17,695 bases of DNA from JBHELG01 sp046263195 (GTDB lineage: Bacteria > Actinomycetota > Nitriliruptoria > Nitriliruptorales > JAHWKO01): positions 1-17,695 of the forward strand of contig JBHELG010000101.1 of the NCBI GenBank assembly GCA_046263195.1, given 5' to 3'. The position numbers and the translations under genes are program-made. Shown here piece after piece: positions 1-6,210 of the stretch (position 1 is its first letter; each line of letters starts with the position of its first letter). The notes under the pieces are model-generated. The model saw nothing but the letters and a program-made list of their open reading frames with translations. It was not told where the DNA came from and ran no database searches.

Positions 1-139
1 GATGGTCATGCCGGGCGACAACACCCAGATGACCGTCGAACTCATCTCCCCCATCGCCATGTTCGAAGGCCTCCGCTTCGCCATCCGCGAAGGCGGACGC
101 ACCGTCGGCGCCGGACGCGTCACCAAAATCATCAAATAG
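1..139 (+). CDS. tuf: Elongation factor Tu, 3' end only (first tuf copy)
   Basis: Only the last 45 codons are present; the gene runs off the left edge, with base 1 being the last base of a split codon. The reading frame from base 2 gives MVMPGDNTQM, then ISPIAMFEGLRFAIREGG and VGAGRVTKIIK before TAG. This is the conserved end of EF-Tu domain 3, the GTPase that delivers aminoacyl-tRNA to the ribosome. The fragment uses mostly C-ending codons (GTC, ATC, GGC, CGC, ACC), in sharp contrast to the tuf start at the right edge of the window. No clear terminator follows; rpmG starts 57 bases downstream, so co-transcription is likely. A tuf gene just upstream of rpmG/secE is a common bacterial arrangement. 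The identification is secure from the C-terminal motif alone. Confidence 0.97.
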   Translation, partial: MVMPGDNTQMTVELISPIAMFEGLRFAIREGGRTVGAGRVTKIIK

Positions 140-196
140 ACCTGCCGGTGGCGTTCCGGACCTGCGGGAAGTCCACCGCCATGAAAGAGAAGAATC

Positions 197-361
197 ATGC
201 CGAAGTCCGACAAGCGCCCGAAGATCACCCTTGCGTGTACCGAATGCCGTGAGCGCAACTACATAACAACGAAGAACAAACAGAACCAGCGCGAGCGCAT
301 CGAGCTGCGCAAGTTCTGTCCGAGCTGTCGGACCCACCGGGTCCACCGCGAGACCCGCTAG
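197..361 (+). CDS. rpmG: 50S ribosomal protein L33, zinc-ribbon form
   Basis: A 54-residue protein beginning MPKSDKRPKITLACTEC. It has two cysteine pairs, C14/C17 and C41/C44, which form the zinc ribbon of the C+ type of L33. The sequence RNYITTKNKQNQRERIELRKFC is split by no gap and matches the family along its whole length. L33 is a small 50S protein near the E site. The ATG at 197 follows the purine-rich stretch AAAGAGAAG (184-192), although spacing is short; an earlier ATG at 181 is out of frame. It lies between tuf and the hadA/hadB pair, matching rpmG2-hadA in mycobacteria. Paired zinc-binding and zinc-free L33 paralogues occur in many actinobacteria; whether a second copy exists here cannot be seen. 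Confidence 0.96.
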   Translation: MPKSDKRPKITLACTECRERNYITTKNKQNQRERIELRKFCPSCRTHRVHRETR

Positions 362-483
362 GGTGGAGGCGCGAAGGGGCTGCTTGGGGGAGAGGTCGTA
401 GTGGCGGTCCTGGGCCTGCCAGACGGCGACGGAACGGGTCGTACCTGACAGAGCGCAACCGAAAGACGAGGCACGGATTTCAA

Positions 484-927
484 TTGGCGCTCAACCGGTC
501 CAAGGTCGGAACGACGTACCCGTCCTACCGATACGAAGTCTCGCGCGAGAAGATCCGCGAGTACGCCACCTCACTGGGTGAGACCGATCCCCGCTACCTC
601 AGCGACGGTGAGGACTGCGTGGCCCCCCCTACCTTCGCCGCCTGCTTCACGGTGGCCAGGGGAGGCAACGCCCCCTTCGGGGATGCGGACCTTGGAGCCC
701 ACCTCAACCTATTGCACGGGGCGCAAGCGTTCATCTTCGGAGCGCGACCACTCAGGCCCGGCGACGTTCTCGTGTGCACCCCGAGGATCGCCGACATCTC
801 CTCGTTCGGCGGCAGCGAGATCCTCAGCCTCGAAGTCGACTGCCGCTTCTCCGACAGCGACCAACGGGCGGTCCTGTCCCGGAGCACGATCGTGTTCATG
901 GGCGACTCTGATAGTCAGCGCGGATGA
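484..927 (+). CDS. hadA: (3R)-hydroxyacyl-ACP/CoA dehydratase subunit HadA-like (MaoC N-terminal, FAS1-like dehydratase domain)
   Basis: A 147-residue single hot-dog-fold protein. Its N-terminal segment (VGTTYPSYRYEVSREKIREYA, with a charged stretch after it) and the APPTFAACFTVARGG region resemble mycobacterial HadA, the non-catalytic partner of HadB. It has no Asp/His hydratase-2 motif, as expected for the partner subunit. The start is a TTG at 484: homology begins exactly there (MAL), with GACGAGG at 465-471 as a somewhat distant ribosome site and no better in-frame start. It ends in an ATGA overlap with hadB, so the two are probably translated together and form a heterodimer. In mycobacteria HadAB works in the FAS-II elongation cycle; in actinobacteria without mycolic acids the physiological substrate of this pair is not settled. 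The position between rpmG and tRNA-Trp supports the call. Confidence 0.85.
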   Translation: MALNRSKVGTTYPSYRYEVSREKIREYATSLGETDPRYLSDGEDCVAPPTFAACFTVARGGNAPFGDADLGAHLNLLHGAQAFIFGARPLRPGDVLVCTPRIADISSFGGSEILSLEVDCRFSDSDQRAVLSRSTIVFMGDSDSQRG

Positions 928-1313
928 TGGAGGCCGGGCTCGAACTCCCGACCCTCGAGCACAGGGTCGAGGCCCTTGACGTCATCAGATACGCGGGAGC
1001 TTCAGGGGACTTCAATCCGCTCCACTGGGATCGGGGCTTCGCCAGCCATGCCAGCCCCACCGGCGACGTCATCGCGCACGGCATGTACGCGATGGGACTC
1101 GCGTCGCGCCTGTTGACGGCGTGGCTCGGCGGCCCGGAGCGTGTCCTCGAGTTGCAGGCCCGCTTCACGAATCCTTGGCCGGTCGGCGCCCTCGCCGTCT
1201 TGGGAGGACGTGTCGCAGCGATCGACGAGGGGGTGGCCACGGTGGAACTGTGGGGTCGGCGTGACGACGGTAAACGGATCCTGCGCGGAAGCGCGCGGGT
1301 CCACGCCGAGTGA
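924..1313 (+). CDS. hadB: (3R)-hydroxyacyl-ACP/CoA dehydratase catalytic subunit HadB-like (MaoC family)
   Basis: A 129-residue MaoC-type hot-dog protein. The hydratase-2 signature is clear at residues 23-34: YAGASGDFNPLH, with catalytic Asp29 and His34. The following IAHGMYAMGLASRLL helix and the FTNPWPVG strand are also family hallmarks. It should dehydrate (3R)-hydroxyacyl thioesters to trans-2-enoyl thioesters, with HadA supplying the acyl-binding half. The ATG at 924 overlaps the hadA stop by four bases (ATGA); a second ATG at 927 is an alternative start. Length fits mycobacterial HadB (about 142) with a slightly short tail. The neighbour expected in mycobacteria, hadC, is missing: tRNA-Trp follows instead after 256 bases. 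A short inverted repeat (1315-1319/1331-1335) follows the stop but lacks a T tract. Confidence 0.88.
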   Translation: MMEAGLELPTLEHRVEALDVIRYAGASGDFNPLHWDRGFASHASPTGDVIAHGMYAMGLASRLLTAWLGGPERVLELQARFTNPWPVGALAVLGGRVAAIDEGVATVELWGRRDDGKRILRGSARVHAE

Positions 1314-1395
1314 ACCGGCGGGGGATCCGTGCCGGGAGATCGAGTCGCGGAGTGGAGCAGGAACGGCGCGAGGGGAGCGGGTGGGGCTGGTTCGT

Positions 1396-1424
1396 TTGCC
1401 GGCGCCGAGGGGTCTCGTTATGCT
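1396..1424 (+). promoter_or_regulatory. Putative sigma70-type promoter for tRNA-Trp/secE/nusG
   Basis: TTGCCG (1396-1401) and TATGCT (1419-1424) are separated by exactly 17 bases. The -10 box matches the TAnnnT pattern usual for actinobacterial housekeeping promoters. It lies in the 256-base gap after hadB and about 146 bases before the mature tRNA-Trp, so a start near 1431 would give a 5' leader trimmed by RNase P. Apart from this promoter and a short inverted repeat after hadB, I see nothing else in the gap. Confidence 0.55.
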
Positions 1425-1569
1425 GGCTGCGCTGACTTCTGGACCACTCGGCAGCACCATCAGCAGCGGTATGCGCGTGGTCTGTTCTGGTCGCCTGCGG
1501 ACCGCGACTGAGCGACGTCAGTAGCCAGCGTCTCTCGATCCCCCCTAGCGGAACGCGACCAGGGAGATT

Positions 1570-1645
1570 AGGGGAGTAGCTCAATTGGCAGAGTCCCGGT
1601 CTCCAAAACCGGTGGTTGTGGGTTCGAGTCCCGCCTCCCCTGCCA
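1570..1645 (+). tRNA. trpT: tRNA-Trp (anticodon CCA)
   Basis: All four arms fold. Acceptor strands AGGGGAG (1570-1576) and CTCCCCT (1635-1641) pair fully. The D arm is GCTC/GAGT with a G-U pair. The anticodon stem CCGGT/ACCGG (1596-1600/1608-1612) closes the loop CTCCAAA with anticodon CCA at 1603-1605. The T arm is GTGGG/CCCGC with loop TTCGAGT. The discriminator base is G1642 and the 3' CCA (1643-1645) is encoded. The position just before secE-nusG is the usual one in Actinomycetota and in several other phyla. It probably shares a transcript with secE and is released by RNase processing. Confidence 0.97.
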
Positions 1646-1765
1646 GTTCCGCCGCACCCTCCCGGGCGAGCGCGAGCGGGACACCGAGAAGAGGCGCCAC
1701 GCGCGTGCAGGGTGACGGCTCGTCCGGTCCCCGGGAGAAGGGTGCGACAAGGTGATGGGGTACCC

Positions 1766-2056
1766 ATGAGCCGCCAGATGAAGCGCATCCAGGCGAGAGA
1801 GGAACGACGGGCTCAGCGCACGACCGACCAGCGTAGGGCCGAACGTGAAGAACTGATGCGAGGCCGCAGACGCACCTCGCCACGGGAGTTCCTGCGCGAA
1901 GTCCGCCAAGAACTGAAGAAGGTCGCATGGCCGGGGCGTCGTGAAGTCGTTGCCTACACCCTGGTCGTCCTCGTCGCGACCGCTGTGCTCACAGCCATCG
2001 TGTTTGGACTGGACTACGTCTTCGGTCGCCTCGTCTTCGCCATCTTCGGAAGCTGA
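1766..2056 (+). CDS. secE: Preprotein translocase subunit SecE
   Basis: A 96-residue protein of the SecYEG channel in the inner membrane. The conserved amphipathic segment EVRQELKKVAWPGRREV (residues 45-61) leads into one membrane span (about 61-82), the minimal single-span SecE form. Residues 1-40 are very Arg/Glu-rich (MSRQMKRIQAREERRAQR onward) and likely cytoplasmic. I chose the ATG at 1766, preceded by AAGGTG at 1749-1754; a GTG at 1742 and an ATG at 1778 are also in frame, and reading further upstream would run into the tRNA. nusG begins three bases after its stop, so the pair is translationally close. A long-range inverted repeat (1656-1666/1730-1743) sits between tRNA-Trp and secE and may separate the tRNA from the mRNA. 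Confidence 0.93.
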   Translation: MSRQMKRIQAREERRAQRTTDQRRAEREELMRGRRRTSPREFLREVRQELKKVAWPGRREVVAYTLVVLVATAVLTAIVFGLDYVFGRLVFAIFGS

Positions 2057-2059
2057 AAC

Positions 2060-3340
2060 ATGAGCGATCACTTGCAGCAACCGTTCTCCGACGCCAAACG
2101 GGAGGACCTGCCCACCTCTGGTGAGTCGGACGCCTTCGACGTGGTGGCCCAGGAGGCAGGCGAGGTGCTGCCCGAGGCGGAGGATCAGCCGAGGTTGACC
2201 CCGACCGACGCGCCGGAGTTGCGACTCGAGGAGCACGCCGAGGGGCTCGCCGACGCCCTGCCTCCACGCGACGCCACTCCCACCTCGCCCGTCACCGACC
2301 CCGACCTCGTCACGAGCGACGACCTGCCCGACGTTCCCCCGCCCGACACCGGCGCTGACAACATCGAGACAGCTGCGGGTCCTACCCCCGAAGACCTCGA
2401 CGTGCCCGCCGATCCCCGGCTGGGCGGGGGCCTCGAAGCGGTCACTCCCGCCCCACCGTCAGAGGTGGAGCCCGTTGACAGACTCCCGGCTGACCCTACC
2501 GCCGCCACGACCGACACCGACACGTCCGCCGACGAGCTCGACATGCTCCTCGATCTCGCCGGTGCGGATCATCCGTCGGCGGTGCTGACAGACACGTCAG
2601 CCGGTGACGGTCCCGACTCCACAACGGACGCTGTTGAAGTGTCGCGCGACAGCGGCACGGAGGCCGTGGCGAGCTTGGAAGAGACCGGTGTCGAAGAGGG
2701 GCCCGCCTCCGAGGCTCTGCGGCTGGTACCCCGCACCAGCGCCGATGTGCGTGACAAGCGTGACCTCATGCGCCTGCCAGGCGATTGGTACGTCGTGCAC
2801 ACCTACTCGGGATACGAGCAGCGTGTACGTGACAACCTCGAGAGCCGGGTCAGGGCACTCGGCCTCGAGGAGCGCATCTACGAGGTCGTCATACCGACCG
2901 AGGAAGTCACCGAGTTCAAGAAGGGCAAGAAGCAGGTTGTGCAGAAGAAGGTCTTCCCCGGCTACGTGCTCGTTCGCATGGACATGGACAAGGAGACGTG
3001 GGGGGTCGTGCGCAACACCCCCGCCGTGACCGGCTTCGTGGGGACGGCGGGTTCCGAACCGCTCCCTCTGTCGATCCGTGAGGTTGCTGAGATCCTTCGC
3101 ATTCCGGAGGAGGCCAAGGTGGAGGCGGCTGAGGAGGTCGAGGAGGAGGTGGCCGAGCCCGCTGCCGAGGTCGACCTCGATATCGATGAGACGGTACGCG
3201 TCACCGCCGGTCCCTTCGCAGACTTTACGGGCACGATCGCCGAGATCAACCTCGACCAGCACAAGCTCAAGGTGCTCGTGTCCATCTTCGGGCGTGAGAC
3301 GCCGGTTGAGCTCGGTTTCGATCAGGTCGCCAAACTTTGA
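2060..3340 (+). CDS. nusG: Transcription termination/antitermination factor NusG with long acidic N-terminal extension
   Basis: A 426-residue NusG, against about 180 in E. coli and roughly 240-300 in known actinobacteria. The NGN domain begins at D242-W243-Y244 (DWYVVHTYSGYEQRVRDNLE) and runs to about 345, including KKVFPGYVLVRM and NTPAVTGFVG. An acidic linker rich in Glu (about 349-376) leads to the KOW domain (379-426; VRVTAGPFADFTGTIAEIN). NGN binds the RNA polymerase clamp; KOW contacts Rho or ribosomal protein S10 in studied bacteria. Residues 1-241 are low-complexity, rich in Asp, Glu, Pro, Thr and Ala, contain no Trp, Tyr or Cys, and are strongly negative; this part is probably disordered. 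The start is well supported: ATG at 2060 with GGAAG at 2048-2052, three bases after the secE stop. An internal start would lose this site and leave a large untranslated gap. Confidence 0.95.
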   Translation: MSDHLQQPFSDAKREDLPTSGESDAFDVVAQEAGEVLPEAEDQPRLTPTDAPELRLEEHAEGLADALPPRDATPTSPVTDPDLVTSDDLPDVPPPDTGADNIETAAGPTPEDLDVPADPRLGGGLEAVTPAPPSEVEPVDRLPADPTAATTDTDTSADELDMLLDLAGADHPSAVLTDTSAGDGPDSTTDAVEVSRDSGTEAVASLEETGVEEGPASEALRLVPRTSADVRDKRDLMRLPGDWYVVHTYSGYEQRVRDNLESRVRALGLEERIYEVVIPTEEVTEFKKGKKQVVQKKVFPGYVLVRMDMDKETWGVVRNTPAVTGFVGTAGSEPLPLSIREVAEILRIPEEAKVEAAEEVEEEVAEPAAEVDLDIDETVRVTAGPFADFTGTIAEINLDQHKLKVLVSIFGRETPVELGFDQVAKL

Positions 3341-3430
3341 CCCCAGGGGCTTGCCCTGACCCGCGGCAGGACCCGCCCGGGTGACGAGCAGCGGGCTGGT
3401 TCCCAAGACCGAGACAGAGTGAGACGCGGC

Positions 3431-3447
3431 GAAGGTAGAGGACCTTC
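3431..3447 (+). promoter_or_regulatory. Hairpin just before the rplK ribosome-binding site
   Basis: GAAGGT (3431-3436) pairs with ACCTTC (3442-3447) around a 5-base loop AGAGG. The stem ends three bases before the Shine-Dalgarno CAGGAG (3451-3456). The first 14 bases (GAAGGTAGAGGACC) recur exactly at 10100-10113 before rpoC. It has no T tract, so it is not an intrinsic terminator; a role in translation or mRNA processing is inferred only. Confidence 0.45.
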
Positions 3448-3464
3448 CTACAGGAGTACTGAAC

Positions 3465-3911
3465 ATGGCCAAGAAAGTCCTCAGCCTCGTCAAGCTGCAG
3501 ATTCCGGCCGGGCAAGCGACACCGGCTCCTCCAGTCGGCCCGGCGCTCGGCCAGCACGGCGTGAACATCATGGAGTTCTGCAAGACTTTCAACGAACGCA
3601 CGAGCGCCCAGCAGGGCGACATCGTCCCGGTGGAGATCACGGTCTTCGAGGACCGTTCCTTCACGTTCGTTACGAAAACCCCGCCGGCGGCGCAACTGCT
3701 GAAGAAGGCGGCTGGGTTGGAGAAGGGCTCTGCGACGCCACATATGCAGCGCGTGGCGACGCTGACCCGCAACCAGATCCGGGAGATCGCCCAACGGAAG
3801 CTGGAGGACCTGAACGCCTCCGATATCGAGAGCGCGATGCGTATCATCGAAGGCACTGCCCGCTCGATGGGAATCGCGGTCGCCGCGGAGGGGTCGAGCA
3901 AGAGGCAGTAG
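3465..3911 (+). CDS. rplK: 50S ribosomal protein L11
   Basis: A 148-residue L11 (E. coli 142). The N-terminal domain begins MAKKVLSLVKLQIPAGQA and contains PPVGPALGQHGVNIMEF, the proline-rich segment that contacts release factors, stringent factor RelA and thiopeptide antibiotics. The C-terminal domain (about 75-148) binds the GTPase-associated region of 23S rRNA. ATG 3465 has the Shine-Dalgarno CAGGAG eight bases upstream. The protein sits at the base of the ribosomal stalk together with L10 and L12, encoded just downstream. The gap to nusG (124 bases) holds the hairpin above but no convincing promoter, so the gene may be read from the secE-nusG transcript. The C-terminal tail EGSSKRQ is a little longer than usual. 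Confidence 0.98.
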   Translation: MAKKVLSLVKLQIPAGQATPAPPVGPALGQHGVNIMEFCKTFNERTSAQQGDIVPVEITVFEDRSFTFVTKTPPAAQLLKKAAGLEKGSATPHMQRVATLTRNQIREIAQRKLEDLNASDIESAMRIIEGTARSMGIAVAAEGSSKRQ

Positions 3912-3936
3912 CCCGAGCGGTCGAGGGAGCGCAGTT

Positions 3937-3950
3937 GCCCCTGCCGGGGC
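3937..3950 (+). promoter_or_regulatory. Hairpin abutting the rplA ribosome-binding site
   Basis: GCCCC (3937-3941) and GGGGC (3946-3950) pair around TGCC. The Shine-Dalgarno GAGGAGG begins at the very next base (3951). It lies in the 53-base rplK-rplA spacer. It could affect ribosome access to rplA or be an L1 or processing site; this is inference. Confidence 0.4.
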
Positions 3951-3964
3951 GAGGAGGAGCCAGG

Positions 3965-4681
3965 GTGAGGCGTGGCAAGAGGTACCGGGCGGCGTTGGAG
4001 AAGGTCGACCGGGGCCGCATGTATGGGCCGAGGGAGGCGTTGCAACTCGCCAAGGAAACGGTCACGGTGGACTTCGACCCGACTGTCGACGTGGCACTAC
4101 GGCTGGGGATCGATCCGCGTCGGGCGGATCAGATGGTCCGCGGGGCGGTCGTGCTGCCGCGGGGCACCGGCAAGACCGCTCGTGTGGCGGTCATCGCAGC
4201 GGGTGAGGCGGCAATCGCCGCGGAGGAAGCGGGGGCAGACATCGTCGGCACGGATGATGTCGTCGAGCGGCTCGGGCGCGGGGAGCTCATCGACGAGTTG
4301 GATACCATCATCGCCACACCCGACCAGATGGGGAAGCTGGGCCGTCTCGGTCGTACGCTCGGCCCTCGGGGTCTCATGCCGAACCCGAAGTCGGGCACGG
4401 TGAGGAGTGATGTCGCTCGGGCCGTGACAGAGGTGAAGGCCGGAAAAGTCGAGTATCGCTCCGACCGGCAGGGCAACGTCCACAGCATCTTGGGAAAGGT
4501 GTCTTTCCCACTGCCCGACCTCCTCGAGAACTTCCAGACGCTCGTCGACGAGATCGTGCGCCAGCGGCCCGCTTCGGCAAAGGGGCGCTACCTGCGCAAC
4601 ATCACGGTCTCCAACTCCATGGGACCGGGAATCCGCGTCGACCCCACGCGGACCCGTGAGGTGGCGGAGATAGGGGTCTGA
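3965..4681 (+). CDS. rplA: 50S ribosomal protein L1
   Basis: A 238-residue L1 (E. coli 234) starting with GTG at 3965, read as Met, then RRGKRYRAALEKVDR. The start is set by the strong Shine-Dalgarno GAGGAGG (3951-3957) seven bases upstream; a longer in-frame extension upstream overlaps rplK in another frame and is not L1-like. Family motifs include VALRLGIDPRRADQMVRGAV, LGPRGLMPNPKSGTV (two-domain hinge and RNA-binding face) and the C-terminal RNITVSNSMGPGIRVD. L1 forms the mobile stalk at the ribosomal E site and, in studied bacteria, represses its own operon by binding mRNA that mimics its 23S rRNA site. A long leader separates it from rplJ, so the L11-L1 and L10-L12 units may be regulated separately. 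Confidence 0.97.
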   Translation: MRRGKRYRAALEKVDRGRMYGPREALQLAKETVTVDFDPTVDVALRLGIDPRRADQMVRGAVVLPRGTGKTARVAVIAAGEAAIAAEEAGADIVGTDDVVERLGRGELIDELDTIIATPDQMGKLGRLGRTLGPRGLMPNPKSGTVRSDVARAVTEVKAGKVEYRSDRQGNVHSILGKVSFPLPDLLENFQTLVDEIVRQRPASAKGRYLRNITVSNSMGPGIRVDPTRTREVAEIGV

Positions 4682-4994
4682 GCCAAGCAGCGGGCCGACC
4701 ATGAGCGGCATGGCTGCTGGCTCGGCTTGCCGCTACCATCCCCCGCAGACCACGCGGTCACGGCCAACGGCCAGTGTCTCCAACCATGCAGCGCGTCTCA
4801 TTGCGCTCCATGCACGCAGAGCCGCCTGTCGGATGAAGGTCGTCCGACTCACCGGTCACCGCGTGGCAGGACACGAGCCCGAAGGCGTACGGCAGCTCCA
4901 GGGGCGAACCTGGGTGGAGAGGAACGGAGGCGGAGAACTCCGCCTGCCTGTTGCGGGGAGAACAAGCCTCGCGACGAGCGAACAGGAGCGATCG
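4682..4994 (+). promoter_or_regulatory. Candidate L10 leader (rplJ 5' untranslated region)
   Basis: This 313-base stretch between rplA and rplJ holds no gene-like reading frame. It contains several perfect stems: TGCAGCGC (4787-4794) with GCGC (4803-4806) and, after a bulge, TGCA (4811-4814); GTCGGA (4828-4833) with TCCGAC (4843-4848); and the strongest, AGGCGGA (4928-4934) with TCCGCCT (4939-4945) around the tetraloop GAAC. In many bacteria the L10(L12) complex binds the rplJ leader to repress translation, and the location fits. I did not identify the known kink-turn consensus with certainty. No T-rich terminator and no confident promoter are visible. Confidence 0.55.
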
Positions 4995-5585
4995 GTGGCG
5001 AGGCCAGAGAAAGTGGCCGTGGTGGAGCGGGTTCGTGACGACCTTTCGGGTAATCCGGCCACGCTCTTCACCGAGTATCGGGGGCTGTCCGTAGCCGGTC
5101 TCGCCGAGCTCCGCGGACAGCTGCGTGAGGCAGGAGCTCGTTACGTCGTCGTGAAGAACACGCTCGCCCGTCTCGCCGCTCGTGAAGCTGGTTACGAGGG
5201 CCTCGATGACATCCTGACAGGACCCACCGCGCTCGCCATCTGTGAGCAGGACCCGGTCGGCCCCGCCAAGGCGATGCGCCGTTTCGCTCGCCAGCATCCC
5301 GAGCTCGTGGTCAAGGGCGGCATTCTCGAAGGCCGCGTGGTGGATGCCGCAACCGCTGAGCGGCTCGCTGACCTCGAGTCCCGTGAGGAGCTGCTTGGGC
5401 GGCTCGCTGGTCTCATGTACCTGCTTCTCGCCAAGCCCGCCACCCTTCTCCAGGCGCCTGTGACCCAGTTCGCCCGCCTCATGTCGGCGCTCGGCGAGAA
5501 GGGGGATGAGGAAGACGGCGGGGAAGCGGGCGATGCGGGTCAGGGCGCCCCGGGCGCATCCGCTGAGGTCTCCGAGAGTTCCTAG
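4995..5585 (+). CDS. rplJ: 50S ribosomal protein L10
   Basis: A 196-residue L10 (usually 165-180). It starts with GTG at 4995 (read MARPEKVAVVERVRDDL), preceded by AGGAG six to seven bases upstream; in-frame codons before this belong to the leader. The N-terminal RNA-binding domain shows TLFTEYRGLSVAGLAELRGQLREAGARYVVVKNTLARLA. The C-terminal helix (about 125-165) carries the L12-dimer binding sites. Its last 30 or so residues are acidic and Gly/Ala-rich (EKGDEEDGGEAGDAGQG onward), an extension beyond the usual end. L10 anchors the L12 dimers to the GTPase-associated centre next to L11. rplL follows after 117 bases, as in nearly all bacteria. Confidence 0.97.
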   Translation: MARPEKVAVVERVRDDLSGNPATLFTEYRGLSVAGLAELRGQLREAGARYVVVKNTLARLAAREAGYEGLDDILTGPTALAICEQDPVGPAKAMRRFARQHPELVVKGGILEGRVVDAATAERLADLESREELLGRLAGLMYLLLAKPATLLQAPVTQFARLMSALGEKGDEEDGGEAGDAGQGAPGASAEVSESS

Positions 5586-5670
5586 TCTTCGCGAGCAGGG
5601 GAGTACACCGAAGGCATCCAGGTCGCTCGAGCAGAGAGCGATGACGAGCACACAAGACGAGGCCCGCGCG

Positions 5671-5686
5671 CGTCGAGGTCTCGACG
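5671..5686 (+). promoter_or_regulatory. Hairpin just before the rplL ribosome-binding site
   Basis: CGTCGA (5671-5676) pairs with TCGACG (5681-5686) around GGTC. The Shine-Dalgarno AAGGAG starts at 5691, four bases on. L12 is needed in several copies per ribosome, so a device favouring rplL translation or a processing site between rplJ and rplL is plausible; the role is inferred. Confidence 0.4.
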
Positions 5687-5702
5687 ACGCAAGGAGAACC
5701 AG

Positions 5703-6089
5703 ATGGCCAAGCTCTCGCCCGACGAGCTCATCGAGCAGTTCAAGGACCTCACGCTGCTCGAGCTCAGCGAGCTCGTCAAGAAGTTCGAGGAGACGTTCGA
5801 CGTGACCGCGGCCGCTCCCGTGGCGATGGCTCCCGCCGCGGCCGCTGGTGGGGAAGCTCCTGCCCCCGCGGAGGAGAAGACCGCCTTCGACGTCGTGTTG
5901 ACGGGAGTCGGGGACAAGAAGATCCAGGTCATCAAGGAGGTACGGGGACTCACGAACCTCGGCTTGAAGGAGGCCAAGGAGCTCGTCGAAGCGGCTCCGG
6001 GCCCGGTCTTCGAGGGGGTCTCCCGGGAGCAGGCCGATGAGGCCAAAGAGAAGCTCGAAGCGGCAGGTGCGACTGTCGAGGTGAAGTAG
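5703..6089 (+). CDS. rplL: 50S ribosomal protein L7/L12
   Basis: A 128-residue L12. Residues 1-34 (MAKLSPDELIEQFKDLTLLE onward) form the dimerisation and L10-binding helices. An Ala/Pro-rich flexible hinge follows at about 35-60. The C-terminal domain (61-128) has the factor-binding helices GDKKIQVIKEVRGLTNLGLKEAKELVE and ends ATVEVK, the expected terminus. It recruits EF-Tu, EF-G, IF2 and release factors and stimulates GTP hydrolysis. ATG 5703 has a strong AAGGAG six bases upstream. It is the last ribosomal protein gene before rpoB; 499 bases separate the two. Confidence 0.98.
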   Translation: MAKLSPDELIEQFKDLTLLELSELVKKFEETFDVTAAAPVAMAPAAAAGGEAPAPAEEKTAFDVVLTGVGDKKIQVIKEVRGLTNLGLKEAKELVEAAPGPVFEGVSREQADEAKEKLEAAGATVEVK

Positions 6090-6175
6090 GAAACCTGCAG
6101 TTCGGCGCCCTCTGCGGACCGATCGAGACCGCTCGAAGGGGGAGGGACTGCTGCGGCGTACGGGGACCTACCCCG

Positions 6176-6204
6176 TTGACGCTCACTGTGTGTTGCCGTA
6201 TCCT
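6176..6204 (+). promoter_or_regulatory. Strong sigma70-type promoter for rpoBC
   Basis: TTGACG (6176-6181) and TATCCT (6199-6204) are spaced by exactly 17 bases. This is close to the TTGAC-17-TAnnnT consensus of actinobacterial housekeeping promoters. It is the best promoter match in the window. A start near 6211 gives an untranslated leader of about 378 bases before rpoB. Mycobacterial rpoB also has its own promoters separate from rplJL. Confidence 0.72.
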
Positions 6205-6210
6205 CTTGTG

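Noticed and set aside
362..483. Possible promoter between rpmG and hadA
   Set aside because: No -35/-10 pair with acceptable spacing was found; hadA may simply be co-transcribed with rpmG.
1141..1524. Plus-strand open frames across the hadB-tRNA gap (including 1329-1511)
   Set aside because: Overlap hadB or the promoter, lack ribosome sites and have Arg/Ser/Gly-rich random-looking translations.
1540..1574. CCCCTA (1542-1547) complementary to TAGGGG at the tRNA-Trp 5' end
   Set aside because: It could compete with the acceptor stem, but the match is only six bases and the tRNA fold is far more stable.
3419..3964. Upstream in-frame extension of rplA through the rplK region
   Set aside because: It overlaps rplK in another frame and is not L1-like; the GTG at 3965 has an excellent ribosome site.
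4701..4994. 98-codon N-terminal extension of rplJ
   Set aside because: Not L10-like, covers the structured leader, and the GTG at 4995 has its own ribosome site at the point where homology begins.
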